52,500 nucleotides of DNA from Piromyces finnis (GCA_002104945.1 MCFH01000105.1:1-52500), one strand, 5' to 3'. Counted from the stretch's first letter, positions 30,681-45,396 are shown. Numbers and translations are program-made. Notes: generated by a model not told the origin, from the sequence alone.

Positions 30681-30893
30681 TATTACGATGATTGATATAT
30701 TAGTTATCAATCGAATATCTTTTTAGGTTTTTCTTCTAGTCTTTTCCTAAATATTACGATGATTGATATATTAGTTATCAATCGAATATCTTTTTAGGTT
30801 TTTCTTCTAGTCTTTTCCTAAATATTACGATGATTGATATATTAGTTATCAATCGAATATCTTTTTAGGTTTTTCTTCTAGTCTTTTCCTAAA
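30681..30893 (+). repeat. Three 71-bp tandem modules in C2
   Basis: Copies begin TATTACGATG at 30681, 30752 and 30823. C1 has one such unit and C3 has two. Each unit holds stem III and most of stem IV of the RNA fold. Confidence 0.92.
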
Positions 30894-31237
30894 AAGATTA
30901 TTTGTTAAGATTAGAAATTCTTTATTAAACTTTAAATTATCAAAAAATTATAAATATAAGGACTCTGGAATTCCACTAAAGAATCCAGAGTTATTATTTT
31001 AAGACAATTATAATAAATAACCCTTTCAAAAACTATATTCATAAAAAATATTTACATTAATGATAGTCTTAATATTTTTTGTTTGTTATTATAATTCACT
31101 TATAATAAACTCTTTAAGATAAGTATTAATTTTTATTTACTATTAAGAAACTTCTCAATTTAATAATACATATTACGATTTGTATTATTATATTGTAGAT
31201 AATAATTATTATTAAATATATAATAATTATTACATGT

Positions 31238-32374
31238 TGATACGCTACTCACATAAAAACATGATAAAAACTAGCTGAGTAAACACGACTTAACCCATAG
31301 TAACTTATAATAAAAATAAACAATAATAACCCTTAAAGATGAATGAATAATAATTTTATGAAAATATAACCCTTTCTTTAAATAAATAATATTATCTTTA
31401 TTATATAATAAATTCTGAGTAAAAACGACCTAATAGTGATAATAATAAAATAAATTATTAAATAAAATAAATTATTAAATAAAATAAAACGACTTAATCC
31501 AATAATGTACTAAAATAATAAAATAATAATAAATAAATAAAAATGAATAAATAAACTAAAAATAAAATGATATACATCAAATTATTAATTCTAGTGTTTA
31601 TCCAAGTGTTCTTTAGAAATTCTCTTAAACTTATAAATTAAAAAAATAACTAATTGAGTAATTATTACTAAAATGATAAACTTAAAACCTGGAAATAAAA
31701 CAATAATAACAATTCCAAAGATAAAATACAGAACTCTTTTATGTTTCTGTATAAAATGAGTGTTTATAATAATTGATACTTTTAATATTTTAATTTTGTT
31801 TTAATTTTATTTTAATTTTATTTTAATTTTATTTTAATTTTATTTTAATATTATTTTAATTTTAAATTTTAATTATTTTATTCAAGGTATTATACATTTA
31901 ATGATAGTCAATGATAATTTATAATAATTTTTCTAAATTTAAACATTTTGAAGTAATAAGAAAATCAAATAAGTAATATTCTATAATATTTTATAATACT
32001 AAGACATAATTTTAATTTATTCTTTTAATTTTAATAAATAATAACAATAGTAATAATAACATTTAATAGTTAAAAATAATAATACATGTAATAAATGAAA
32101 ATGTATAAAAGGAAGATAAAATTCTTTTTTATAAAGGGCGGACAATAAATAGAGAATAAAAAGACCATAAACAGATAATAAATAAATTATAAAATATAAT
32201 AAAGATTTAATTTAAAACATAATAAGAGTTTATTTTCGAGTTTTGAGTGATTTATTTGTTAATTATAAAACATATTTTATTTTATTTTAAATTTATTGTT
32301 TCATCATTATAATATAGAATTTATTATTTATTAAAAACATTATATTATTCACAAATATATCGGTCAACGCATCA
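31238..32374. mobile_element. Solo LTR J
   Basis: TGATACGCTACTC...CAACGCATCA, about 1.1 kb. Ignoring C2, it is flanked by TTGT on both sides. No frame. It includes a five-fold TTTTAATTTTA-like array at about 31790-31860. Confidence 0.65.
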
Positions 32375-32427
32375 TTGTGATACGAAGAGGATATTATCTT
32401 AATTCTATAAATGAATATAGAAAGTGA

Positions 32428-33391
32428 TGTGAAGATATTAACTGGATTTAAAACAAATTCAGATAATATCTATAATTAATTAAACATAATAATTAGAATT
32501 AAATAATCCCAATAATTATTTTAAAACACCTTTAAAAGTCACCTTTTAAATTTTGGTTCAGTGAAAGGGTTATGATTTCAAAAAATTTAATATCAATACA
32601 CTATAACCCTTAACCAAAAATAAACAAACACGAAATAAGTGCTACGGTTGTGAAACCAAGTTTATTAGAAAGCTTAAGGGAAAAGCTATATTTTGGTATA
32701 ATCGCGGTCCTTCTAACTGGTCATTTAAGGAAGATATGATCATTTGAAGATTTTAATAAGTAAATTAAAATTAATATGATATCAAGTATGGATCATAGAC
32801 ATTTCTTATGACTTGACGAAAATTAAAAAGATATCAATAGAAATTCTAATTATATTAATTTAATTAATGATAGTGACTGTTACTAAAAATAGAACTAAAC
32901 CATTTAGGTGTAACAGTTAACATTTATAAATTAAATAATTTTAATTATTATAAAATAGGTTAATGGATCAAGTGTTTAAATGATTAATCATATGTTTATT
33001 TTATTTTATGTCATGACAAAACAAACAAACAAACAAACAAACAATCTTATTATATTATTAACATATTACATGTAATACTTTATTTTTATCAATTTAATAA
33101 TCTGAACAAAGAATATAAAATAGAATGAATTGAATTTGGTTTTAATTCTTTGTAAAGATTATAGTTATAATCTTAATTATATAGTTATTAAATATATTAA
33201 CATTTATATTATTATTATTAATAAATAAATAAAATTTTATAAAAAAAGTTATTCTAAAGAATAAATATTAATTTTTCATTTGGAAGTTTAAAGGGTTATT
33301 TTATATTTAAATTTAATTTCTTAAAAACATATTTACTATATAATTGATAACATTCTGACCTGGCCGCATAACCAAATCCAAAAACTTAACA
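32428..33391. mobile_element. Solo LTR P in the left F LTR
   Basis: TGTGAAGATATT...ACTTAACA, 964 bp, with the perfect 5-bp duplication AGTGA (32423-32427, 33392-33396). The other F copies read through the empty site. It shares the E/R motif pair, in inverted orientation, at about 32668-32740. Confidence 0.87.
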
Positions 33392-34721
33392 AGTGATAAT
33401 ATTTGTATCTAAAATTTAATAAATAAAAATAAATAAGAAAATAAAAATAGAATGAATGATTTTTATACTTGTTCATTTGCAAGTCTTTGTTAGTTTAAAA
33501 TATAAAATTATTTTATTTAATTATAAAGTTTTAATATTTAATATTTAATAACTCTTGTATTATTAAATATATATATGTTATGGTTTAATACATCTTGAAT
33601 GTATGTAAATATAATCACAACTATTATTTTAATAAAATTTAATATTATTATCTAATTTTTATGGATTATTAGGAACATCTTTTAAAATAAAATAATTCTA
33701 TCACTATTTATACAAAATTATTATTTTAAAGTATAATTATAAACAAATATAAACTATTTAATTTAAAACTAAATAAACAATTAAATAAACAAAAAGTTTA
33801 CATTTATAATTTTTAATTTAATAATTTTACACAAGTTAATTATTTTAATTTTTAACTATCTGTGTTTTAATATTATTATAATTATAATTATTATTATTAT
33901 TATTATTATAAATTTATAATTTATAAATTTAATTATTTATCAATATCTTCGCCCTTAAGATATAACTTCGTCCCTTGAAGTTATGAAAAGAAAAATAATA
34001 GATAAAGAATTAAATTTTATAAATAATTAAAGATCTTCATTTTATTACTTCTTCTTCTTCTTAGGATTTTCTTCTTTCTTTCTTTATATGCATGTTTAAT
34101 TTCCAATGTCCTCCATTAATTTATTTTTAATATATAATTTTCCGGATAGTTTTTCATAGTAGCTGCAGTGTCTTTTTCAAATAATTTTATTCTTCATTTA
34201 TATCCACATTAATTAAAGCTTACTTAAGATTTATTATTATTTAAAGTTTATTTTCTGATACTTTTATTCCATTATCCACATATTGTTTTGAAATTCATAT
34301 AAGTTTTTAGAAGTGGAGCAGTGGGAATATAATGTTTTTCATTCAGGTGAAATATACATTATAATTTTATTATTTTATAATATACAATTGGTATATTATA
34401 ATTGATTATGGATTTATAATTGAATTATATTATAATGTTTTTGTATTATAATATTGATTTTATTTTAAATAATTTGAATATTTAAAATTTTGATATTAAT
34501 GTTATTTATTTAATTATTGGAATTAAATATTTGTGAAATTTTTTTAATATATATTAATAATATATTGGAATATATTAATATATATTGTTGAAGTATTGTT
34601 AATTCCGATTTTAATTAATTTTGAAATTAATTAAATTTGAAGTAGCAGTAGTTTCCTATGGGGAACAGAGAGGTTCGCGTAATTCCCTCCGGCCTTAAGA
34701 TTAGCTACGCAGTAGATTTTT

Positions 34722-34734
34722 GGATTCTCCACCA
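34722..34734 (-). promoter_or_regulatory. Primer-binding site of the short F element
   Basis: In sense TGGTGGAGAATCC, two bases from the LTR end. It is identical to the first 13 bases of the Gy2 site. Confidence 0.78.
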
Positions 34735-35155
34735 TTTGATACAATAGAAAATATTATCTTAATTCTATAAATGAATATAGAAAGTGATAATATTTGTATC
34801 TAAAATTTAATAAATAAAAATAAATAAGAAAATAAAAATAGAATGAATGATTTTTATACTTGTTCATTTGCAAGTCTTTGTTAGTTTAAAATATAAAATT
34901 ATTTTATTTAATTATAAAGTTTTAATATTTAATATTTAATAACTCTTGTATTATTAAATATATATATGTTATGGTTTAATACATCTTGAATGTATGTAAA
35001 TATAATCACAACTATTATTTTAATAAAATTTAATATTATTATCTAATTTTACTGGATTATTAGGAACAATTTTAAAATAAAGTAATTCTATCACTATTTA
35101 TACAAAATTATTATTTTAAAGTATAATTATAAACAAATATAAATTATTTAATTTA

Positions 35156-35186
<31 letters not shown>

Positions 35187-35317
35187 TTTACATTTATAAT
35201 TTTTAATTTAATAATTTTATACATGTTAATTATTTTAATTTTTAACTATCTGTGTTTTAATATTATTATTATTATTATAAATTCATAATTTATAAATTTA
35301 ATTATTTATCATTTTTT

Positions 35318-36635
35318 TGTAAGAAATTAGAATTAAACTTAAGTAATTCTATATTTCTTATTAAAATGTCATGAATATTAGTGGATTCATGATTATTTAT
35401 TTAATTAGTGTTTTATTCGTTTAATTAATTAGAAATATTTTATTATAAAACATAATTAAATAATATTTTAAGAGATATTAATTAATTATAATTATTAAGA
35501 TTTTATATTTATTAAAGTTTGAATTAATATCTCTTTGTTCATTTGATTAAGAAGAAAATTAAAACTAAATTATAAAATAATCATTCCTTCTACAAATGAT
35601 TGATAATATGACTTTTATAATTATTAAATTTAACACGAGTGAAAAGTCATATATAATTAATATATAATTAATTTATAGAATAGTTAATTAATATAAATAA
35701 TTAGTCATGTATTAAATTTAAAATGTCTTCCTTACTATTAGAGATAGTATAAATACTCGAGAAAATTCCTATCATTAGGAATTTCGAGAGTTCATTACTT
35801 TTAATATTTACTCTAATTATAATAATATTTAATAAATAAAAATTTTTCTTTAAATAAAAATTAATAAATAAAGTTAATTAATAAAATGTTATTTATTTAA
35901 AATATTTATTCATTCATTTATTTATTAAATTAATAAACTTAGGGTAAATATGTATATTCCGACCTAACTGAAGTGAAATCCGCGACAACTACAATGTAAT
36001 AATACACTGTAAGTAATATAATAATATAACTATATACACAAAATAATTAATACGTATCTTTAATGTTTGTTTTATTCTTATTTTAATTTGTTGAATAATT
36101 CTTCTTTTTATATAATTCTTTAAAAAAATTTATTAAAAATTCTCTTAATAAGTTTTGAGTTTATTTTTTTCTTACAAAGAAAAAATAATAACTCTTGAAT
36201 TTTTTAATTAAATTCAAGAGTTGTTTTATTTATAAGAATTTTAAAGTTTTGGGTTAAATTAAAGAATTTTCTAGTCTAACAAATAAATCTTCTAGGGAAA
36301 GACTAGATAAGAAAACCCTAGAAGGATTTCGATTAATAATCTATTCTTATTAATCACCGAATAATTAAATCAAAACCTATTTGTGATAGGAAAAATATTT
36401 AATATCCGGTTCCTATCAATTTTACTTTAATTTTAATTTAGATAATAAAATAAACTAAATAATTAAATAAGATGTTTAATATAATTTAAAATAAAACTAC
36501 AATTTAATTTACATTACAAATATTACATAATAAGTATTGTTACATTTATAAAATATTAATAAAATAAAACATGAAAAATGTATACATTTTAATAAGAAAT
36601 ATAGAATTACTTAAGTTTAATTCTAATTTCTTACA
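35318..36635 (-). mobile_element. Rearranged family A LTR with Q inside
   Basis: 35988-36635 is a family A LTR (as in Gy1, with pseudoknot cassette at about 36190-36416). 35318-35366 is the A terminal segment again but inverted, so the unit has about 50-bp inverted ends. Between them is Q (35367-35987), TGTCATGAATATTAGTG...CGCGACA, whose start resembles E. There is no clean target duplication. Confidence 0.65.
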
Positions 36636-36636
36636 T

Positions 36637-37255
36637 TGTCAAAAAGCGATTTTTTATTAAAGAAAAGTGTGGTAAGCACACTAGTTATATTAATTAACAA
36701 ATATAATACGCTTTCCTATTGAAAGCGTAAAGTTAATAATATTTATATAAAGAAAATTAAATAATATTTTTATTTAAGTAATAACTTAATATCAGCATAT
36801 ATTAAGTTATTAAAAATATTAAAATTTTTAAAGTTTTAGGTTTTATAGGAGTTTATAAATTTTATTAACTTTAAGTTAAAAAATTACTAACGCTAAAGCT
36901 TCGTAATTTTTGTCAATTTTTGTTCTTTTTATATATGAACAATTTTAATTATTACATTTTTTAATTTTAATTAATTATTGTCTAATTATAAAATATTTAA
37001 TTTTTATAAATTAATAATTAATATAATTATTGTAAATAGTTAATAAATTTAAAATAAAATTTTTAATAATAAAATTTTAATAATTTTAAAAAAATTTAAT
37101 AATTTCAAATATTAGAAATTTTATACTTTGAAATTTTTTAATAAAAATTTAAAAAATAAATTTTTTCAAATTTTCAAATTTTCAAATTTTAAAAAAATTT
37201 TTAATTTTTTCCATGTGTCCAAATTTTTTAAATTTTTATATATGTTATTGTGACA
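36637..37255 (-). mobile_element. Solo LTR B3
   Basis: An inverted B copy, TGTCAAAAAGCG...ATTGTGACA. The flanks do not match. It abuts the A end after one base. Confidence 0.82.
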
Positions 37256-38015
37256 TAATTTTAATAAATAATGAAATTAATAAATATAAAATTATTATAA
37301 CCCGATTTTTATGTCAAGAGTTTGAGTGGATTTAGAGTTATAATTAAGTCTACTAGGTTAGGATAGGCTTAATTATATAGTAAATAATAATCTTTTTTAA
37401 AAATAAAAGAATAATAAATATAGTTTTTAAGGAATTATTTTATTTAATTTTTATAATATAAATAAATGATAATTATCAATTTTAAATATTGAATTTACTA
37501 TATAAAATGAGTATTAATAATCTCACAAAGAACTTCTTAAAGTTGTTCTTTGTTCAACTTATTTATACTTTCATTTTTAATATAATATTGATATTAATAA
37601 AGTATAATAATAATATAATTTAAGTTATGCATATATAATAATATAAATATAAATATAATATTAATAAAATATAATAATAATATAATATAATTTTCTTTAA
37701 ATATCGATATTAATAAGTTGTTAAAAATAATATTAATAATTATTTAAATGAATCTTATTTTACTAATTAGTTTGTTTAATATTAATTAATTGTTACACTA
37801 TTTATCTCCGGATAATAAATAGCTTTCCAATTAATATTTATATTAAATAAACTATTATTAGTAAAATACTATTAAATTAATATTTTAATTAATTTAACTA
37901 ATAATTCAAAATTATGAAATTTCATGAAATGTCAAATTTCATGAATTGTGATTATGACAATCACTTTCTATATTTCATTTATAGAATTAAGATAATATTC
38001 TTATTTTTTTAAAAA
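37256..38015. other. AT-rich region, unresolved LTR remnants
   Basis: No gene. A possible LTR lies at 37312-37959 (TGTCAAGAG...GATTATGACA) without matching flanks. After it comes the outer end of an F LTR ('ATCACTTTCTATA' onward). Confidence 0.4.
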
Positions 38016-38044
38016 TGATAAATAATTAAATTTATAAATTATAA

Positions 38045-38078
<34 letters not shown>

Positions 38079-38621
38079 TTAAAACACAGTTGAAAATTAA
38101 AATAATTAACATGTATAAAATTATTAAATTAAAAATTATAAATGTAAACTTTTTGTCTATTTAATTGTTTATTTATTTTTAAATTAAATAGTTTATATTT
38201 GTTTATAATTATACTTTAAAATAATAATTTTGTATAAATAGTAATAGAAAATGTTCTTTTTAAAGATGTTCCTAATAATCCAGTAAAATTAGATATATTA
38301 TATTAAATTTAATAAATGGTTACTAATTATCCAAGAGAAAAGAATTAGATATTTTTTAATAAAACAATATTTTTTTTTATATAACTTCTATGATACATAC
38401 AAGATGTATTAATTCTTAATTATTTAATAATACGAGAGTTATTAAATAATATCATAATTTTATAATTAAACATAATAAACTTTACATTTTTTAAAAAAAT
38501 AATACTTGCAAATGAACAAGTATAAAAATCATTTATTTTATTTTCTTATTTTTTTTAGATACAAATATTATCACTTTCTATAGTAAAATATAGAATTAAG
38601 ATAATATTTTCTATTGTATCA
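38016..38621 (-). mobile_element. Solo LTR F3
   Basis: TGATAAATAATT...CTATTGTATCA, flanked by AAAA on both sides. It holds about 12 TAA units where F4 holds over 100. Confidence 0.78.
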
Positions 38622-38625
38622 AAAA

Positions 38626-39320
38626 TGATAAATAATAATTATAAATATATTATATATTTGATATTAGTAGATTATTTTATTATAAAAAATAATTATTAAA
38701 TAATTTTATATAGTTTATTATAAAAATATAATTTACATAAAATCAAATATTTTATAAATTTATATATTTGATTAGGTTAAATTATAAAAATAATTTTTAA
38801 TATAAAGAATAATAATAATTTTTAATAGAAAATAAGAAGACTTAGATTATTAATAATAAGTTAAATTTTAATAATAATTAATATACTTAATTAAATAATA
38901 CATAATAATATTTAGAAGACAAAAATAATAAGTTAAATTTTAATAATAATTAATATACTTAATTAAATAATACATAATAATATTTAGAAGACAAAAATAA
39001 GTTTTTATATAATAAAAATTATTGTTAAAAAGAGTGTAAAAACAATAAATAAAAGAAAATATAAAAACGAAATTAAACTTGTCTAATTTGTAATTATTGT
39101 ATTAATAATAAATAATACTTTATAGAATAAATCTGGTGTTATTATTCTATATAAATATTATTAAAATAATAAAGCTATTAAAATTATAAAACAAATTAAA
39201 TTTATTAAATAAAACTAGTAGATATTGTTAAAGCTCGTACAATAACTGTAGAGATAATACAATATAAGATAACAGAAGAAGTAGTTAAAAAGTTGTAATA
39301 TAACTACCAATCCGTTATCA
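38626..39320 (-). mobile_element. Solo LTR H3
   Basis: TGATAAATAATAATT...CCGTTATCA, flanked by AAAA. It includes an internal duplication of about 60 bp near 38865-39000. Other copies are at 40758, 45397 and 46023. Confidence 0.8.
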
Positions 39321-39324
39321 AAAA

Positions 39325-40137
39325 TGATATAATTTAATAATAATCTTAATTTTGAATTTTACTTCAAAAAGTGATTATTATATTATATCTTTGAGTATAA
39401 CTATATAAGTTTATGGATTAGAATTTAAAATTGTTTTTATAAAAATTAATAAAATTTTTTTATTAAAACACTGAATTGTTTTATTAGAAACACTCGTTTT
39501 TCTAATATTTAATTATTTAAAAGTTTATTTATTTAATTATAAAAGTGATTATTAAAATTACAAAAATATTAACTAAACTATATAATATTTCTTTATTAAT
39601 AATAATAATAATAATAATAATGATTAAAATAAGAATATTTACATGTATTTATATTTTCTTTTAAGTTTAAACTATTTACATTAAAATAATAAAATTAATA
39701 ACCATTTACAATAAAAGTAATTAAAAATAACAATAAAAGAAACAATTAAAAGTTAAAGAATATAAAAAGTTGTTTATTTTACAATTAATTAAAGTAATAA
39801 TTATTTTTAATATTTTAATAAAAGTGTTTAATTATATTATTTTATAACATGAATTATTATAATTGTTTACTTTTAAAGTATAATTTACTAACGAAGTTAT
39901 TAAATATTTAATTTAACAATTAATTTAACAAAAGTTATATATTTTGATCTCGATTAAAGTTTTTTATTTTCTTTCAATAATTAAAATATATGCAGTGTTT
40001 AGGATTAATTTTATTTTAGAATTTTGGTACAGTAATTAATTAAACTATAACTTATTTTAAGTTACTTTTAGGGTTTACTTAAAAATCAGGTTTAATAATA
40101 ATTTTATATTTATTAATTTCATTATTTATTAAAATTA
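39325..40137. other. AT-rich region, possible LTR remnant
   Basis: No gene. It begins TGATATAATTTAATAAT and forms a hairpin with ATTATTATATTATATC about 60 bp on, like the start of family F. A (TAA)n tract is at about 39597. The right part resembles 37256-37300 inverted. Confidence 0.4.
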
Positions 40138-40756
40138 TGTCACAATAACATATATAAAAATTTAAAAAATTTGGACACATGGAAAAAATTAAAAATTTTT
40201 TTAAAATTTGAAAATTTGAAAATTTGAAAAAATTTATTTTTTAAATTTTTATTAAAAAATTTCAAAGTATAAAATTTCTAATATTTGAAATTATTAAATT
40301 TTTTTAAAATTATTAAAATTTTATTATTAAAAATTTTATTTTAAATTTATTAACTATTTACAATAATTATATTAATTATTAATTTATAAAAATTAAATAT
40401 TTTATAATTAGACAATAATTAATTAAAATTAAAAAATGTAATAATTAAAATTGTTCATATATAAAAAGAACAAAAATTGACAAAAATTACGAAGCTTTAG
40501 CGTTAGTAATTTTTTAACTTAAAGTTAATAAAATTTATAAACTCCTATAAAACCTAAAACTTTAAAAATTTTAATATTTTTAATAACTTAATATATGCTG
40601 ATATTAAGTTATTACTTAAATAAAAATATTATTTAATTTTCTTTATATAAATATTATTAACTTTACGCCTTCAATAGGAAAGCGTATTATATTTGTTAAT
40701 TAATATAACTAGTGTGCTTACCACACTTTTCTTTAATAAAATATCGCTTTTTGACA
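40138..40756 (+). mobile_element. Solo LTR B4
   Basis: A direct B copy, TGTCACAATAAC...TTTTTGACA. The flanks do not match as a duplication. Confidence 0.82.
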
Positions 40757-40757
40757 A

Positions 40758-41374
40758 TGATAAATAATAATTATAAATATATTATAAATTTGATATTAGT
40801 AGAATATTTTATTATAAAATAATTATTAAATAATTTTATATAGTTTATTATAAAAATATAATTTACATAAAATCAAATATTTTATAAATTTATATATTTG
40901 ATTGGGTTAAATTATAAAAATAATTTTTAATATAAAGAATAATAATAATTTTTAGTAGAAAATAGGAAGACTTAAATATTAATAAAAGTTAAATTTTAAT
41001 AATAGTTGATATAATTAATTAAATAATACATAATAATATTTAGAAGACAAAAATAAGTTTTTATATAATAAAAATTATTGTTAAAAAGAGTGTAAAAACA
41101 ATAAATAAAAGAAAATATAAAAACGAAATTAAACTTGTCTAATTTGTAATTATTGTATTAATAATAAATAATATTTTATAGAACAAATCTGGTTTATTAT
41201 TCTATATAAATATTATTAAAATAATAAAACTATTAAAATTATAAAATAACTTAAAATAAATTAATAAAACTAGTAGATATTGTTAAAGCTCGTACAATAG
41301 CTGTCGAGATAAAAAATATAAGATAACAGAAGAAGTAGTTAAAAAGTTGTAATATAACTACCAATCCGTTATCA
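40758..41374 (-). mobile_element. Solo LTR H4
   Basis: TGATAAATAATAATT...CCGTTATCA. Ignoring C3, it is flanked by ACAA on both sides (4 bp). Confidence 0.85.
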
Positions 41375-41377
41375 ACA

Positions 41378-42278
41378 TGTAATAATTATTACATATTTAA
41401 TAATAATTATTATCTACATTATAATAATACAAATCGTAATATGTATTATTAAATTGAGAAGTTTCTTAATAGTAAATAAAAATGAATACTTATCTTAAAG
41501 AGTTTATTATAAGTGAATTATAATAAAAAACACAAAATATTAAGACTATCATTAATGTAAATATTTTTTATGAATATAGTTTTGAAAGGGTTATTTATTA
41601 TAATTGTCTTAAAATAATAACTCTGGATTCTTTAGTGGAATTCCGGAGTCCTTATATTTATAATTTTTTGATAATTTAAAGTTTAATAAAGAATTTCTAA
41701 TCTTAACAAATAATCTTTTTAGGAAAAGACTAGAAGAAAAACCTAAAAAGATATTCGATTGATAACTAATATATCAATCATCGTAATATTTAGGAAAAGA
41801 CTAGAAGAAAAACCTAAAAAGATATTCGATTGATAACTAATATATCAATCATCGTAATATTAAGTAAAATCATTAAAATTCGGAAAAACTTTAATATCCG
41901 ATTGTCCTAATATGTATTTATATTTTCTAATTGTTTCTATAAGTTATTTCAAGATACGATACATAAATATAAAATACAAACGTAAAATAAAATATATAAT
42001 GTTTCTTATAAAATGTAATACAAAAATTATTAATTAAAAAAAATAAATGAATGTTTACTATTATTTTAAATATATTACTAAATTAAATAAATAAATAATT
42101 AATATAGTAATTAAATAAATTTTAAATTAAGTAAGTGAATAATTAATATCAATATAGATAAATGTTTATAGTAATTTAAATGAATGTATGCTAATAGTTT
42201 AAATAAATAATTAATTTAATAATTAAAAAATAGTTAAATAAGAATTAATTTATACAAAAATAATTATTAATTCTTACA
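41378..42278 (-). mobile_element. Solo LTR C3
   Basis: An inverted C copy, TGTAATAATTATTACA...ATTCTTACA, duplication CAACA (41373-41377, 42279-42283). The cassette is at about 41613-41925 with two copies of the 71-bp module. Confidence 0.92.
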
Positions 42279-42285
42279 CAACAAA

Positions 42286-43245
<960 letters not shown>

Positions 43246-43248
43246 CAA

Positions 43249-43828
43249 TGATACGTTATAAAATAAAATATCATAATATTATTATTTATTTTGAGGTTGT
43301 GGTAATATGGAATATTGCTGAAATAATATATTCCAGTTATTAATAATTATGTGATATAGTTAGTATGTATTTACTTACTTATTTATTATTATTTATTGTT
43401 ATTATTATTATTATTATTAGTATAAACAAAATAAGCCTTTTATTATTATTAAATATTTATCTTTATTAAAATATATTATAATTAGTATTTTTACATTTAT
43501 TTATTATTAATAATACATATTTAAAATAACTATATTTCCTATATAAATATACTACTTACTATTAATATTACTAAACTATTACTAAATTTCTCATTTTATT
43601 ATATCTTATTATCTTTGGAACTTAATTACAAAATCAAGAACATCATTTTAATTATTTAATTATTAATTATATTTATATTAGTACATATTAAATATTTTTT
43701 TAATTAATTTTATATTAATTAATTTCATTATTAATTAAAGTAATTATTAATTTATTATTATCTTAACCCTTATATGAATTAACCTGGAATTTCTACCAAA
43801 AGTAGTATTTTCTGTTCGTCACGTATCA
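43249..43828. mobile_element. Possible solo LTR J2
   Basis: TGATACGTTATAAAA...GTCACGTATCA with an 8-bp inverted end (TGATACGT/ACGTATCA). The 4-bp flanks ACAA/ATAA differ by one base. No frame. Confidence 0.55.
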
Positions 43829-43832
43829 ATAA

Positions 43833-44521
43833 TGTTACTGTTCGAGGAATTTACTTTTATTTATAAAATATTAATAAATTTATTAATACTCAAAAATAAT
43901 ATTAAAATGAAATAAGAAAAATTGTTTTATTAAGATATTAATATAAAATTATAAAATAAAATAAAAATAAAAATAAAAATATCTGTATATTCTCTAATTC
44001 TTATAATATACACCTTTTTATACTTTTTGTAAAAAATTAAGTAGTGTTAATTAAAAGAATTAGTCTTTAATTATTTACATTAATTTTAGTATTTAAATTA
44101 CTTTTAAATGAATAATAAAATTACATTACTATTATAATAAATATTTATACATATTATTAAATTGATTAACATACATTAAAAGTTTACTTTAAATATATTT
44201 AACTAAAGAATTTTCCTATTTTACAGAAATATTATTCATAATTTTAATTAATAAAAATTCATTAACTTGATAAATTAAACTAAAAGTTCAATAAACTATA
44301 ATTTTCAATATATTATTATTACTAAATTAATTTTTAAGTTTAATAAAATAAAATTTAAGTTCAATAAAAATAATTATTAATAATTTTAAATATAATTTAA
44401 GTGCATACATTAATTTACAAATAAGAGTATTGTAAAGTTTTCATACATTTAGGAACAATAATGGATTAGGTCATAATCATTAATTATGACAAGAATAACA
44501 TTATTTGTTGGTTCCTTAACA
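43833..44521. mobile_element. Possible solo LTR K
   Basis: TGTTACTGTTCG...TTCCTTAACA, 689 bp, single copy here. The evidence is only the ends and its place between other LTRs. Confidence 0.4.
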
Positions 44522-44524
44522 ATA

Positions 44525-45390
44525 TGTAATAATTCCATTATAAATTATTATATAATAGAATTATTAACTACAATTTATTGATAAATTGAAAATAAAAAGA
44601 AAATAAATATTAATACTTATCTTTAAGTTCGAGTTTATTATAAGAGTAGAAATAATTTTACACTTTAATAAGTTAATATGTTTTATTATAACTAAGTTAA
44701 GTAAAATAAAATTAAAAACGCTTTTATTATTATAATTTGTTTCTTATAATAATAACTCTTGATTTCTTAGAAGGGAATCAAGAGTCTTTATTTATATTAT
44801 TTAATAAATTTAAAATTTAAATTAAAATTTTATCTAATCTTAACAAAATAATTTTTTGTTTAGGAAAAGATTAGAAGAAAAACCTAAACAAAGTTCGATC
44901 AACATTCTATACATATTGATCATCGTATATTTTAAGTAAAACCAATTATTTTAGAAATTGGAAAAAACCTTAAAATATCGATTCCTAAACAATGAATAAT
45001 TATTTTAAAGTAATTAATTAAATAAATAATTAAATATATTTGATAAAAATATAAAGTTAAATAAAAGTAATTAATTAAATTAATTAATTAAATGAATAAA
45101 TATAATTAATAAAAATATAAAGTTAAATAAAAGTAATTAATTAAATTAATTAATTAAATGTATAAATATAATTAATAAAAATATTAAATAAAATATTAAT
45201 GAATAATATAATTAAATGGCTAAATGTAATTTAAGATATTAAAATTAAGTGAAAATAAATAATTAAAATAAATTTAAATGAGAATAATTATTTAAATAAA
45301 CTAATATTAATAACATTAATTAATGATTAATAATTAATGATTTTAACTAAGAAATATTAATTATGTATCAAATAATTATTATTTCTTACA
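44525..45390 (-). mobile_element. Solo LTR D
   Basis: TGTAATAATTCC...TATTTCTTACA with the perfect 5-bp duplication CAATA (44520-44524, 45391-45395). It is related to C at the ends. It carries a diverged pseudoknot cassette at about 44752-44995 and an internal ~55-bp duplication near 45050-45165. Confidence 0.87.
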
Positions 45391-45396
45391 CAATAG

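Larger units (their letters stand above)
28312..31234 (+). mobile_element. Solo LTR C2, split by G2 and E2
   Basis: TGTAAGAATTAA...AATTATTACA with the 5-bp duplication TGTTG (28307-28311, 31235-31239). Without G2 and E2 it aligns with C1 along its whole length. It carries three tandem copies of the 71-bp cassette module. Confidence 0.9.
32378..35311 (-). mobile_element. Short non-coding LTR element (TRIM-like) of family F
   Basis: Left LTR 32378-33949 (split by P), non-coding centre 33950-34736 and right LTR 34737-35311, read on the minus strand. The right LTR is followed in sense by TGGTGGAGAATCC (34722-34734), the Gy2 primer site. The left LTR is preceded in sense by words shared with the Gy2 polypurine region. 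The 787-bp centre has no meaningful frame, so it must borrow proteins, most likely from a Gy2 relative. The 4-bp flanks, TTTG and TTTT, nearly match. Confidence 0.75.
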
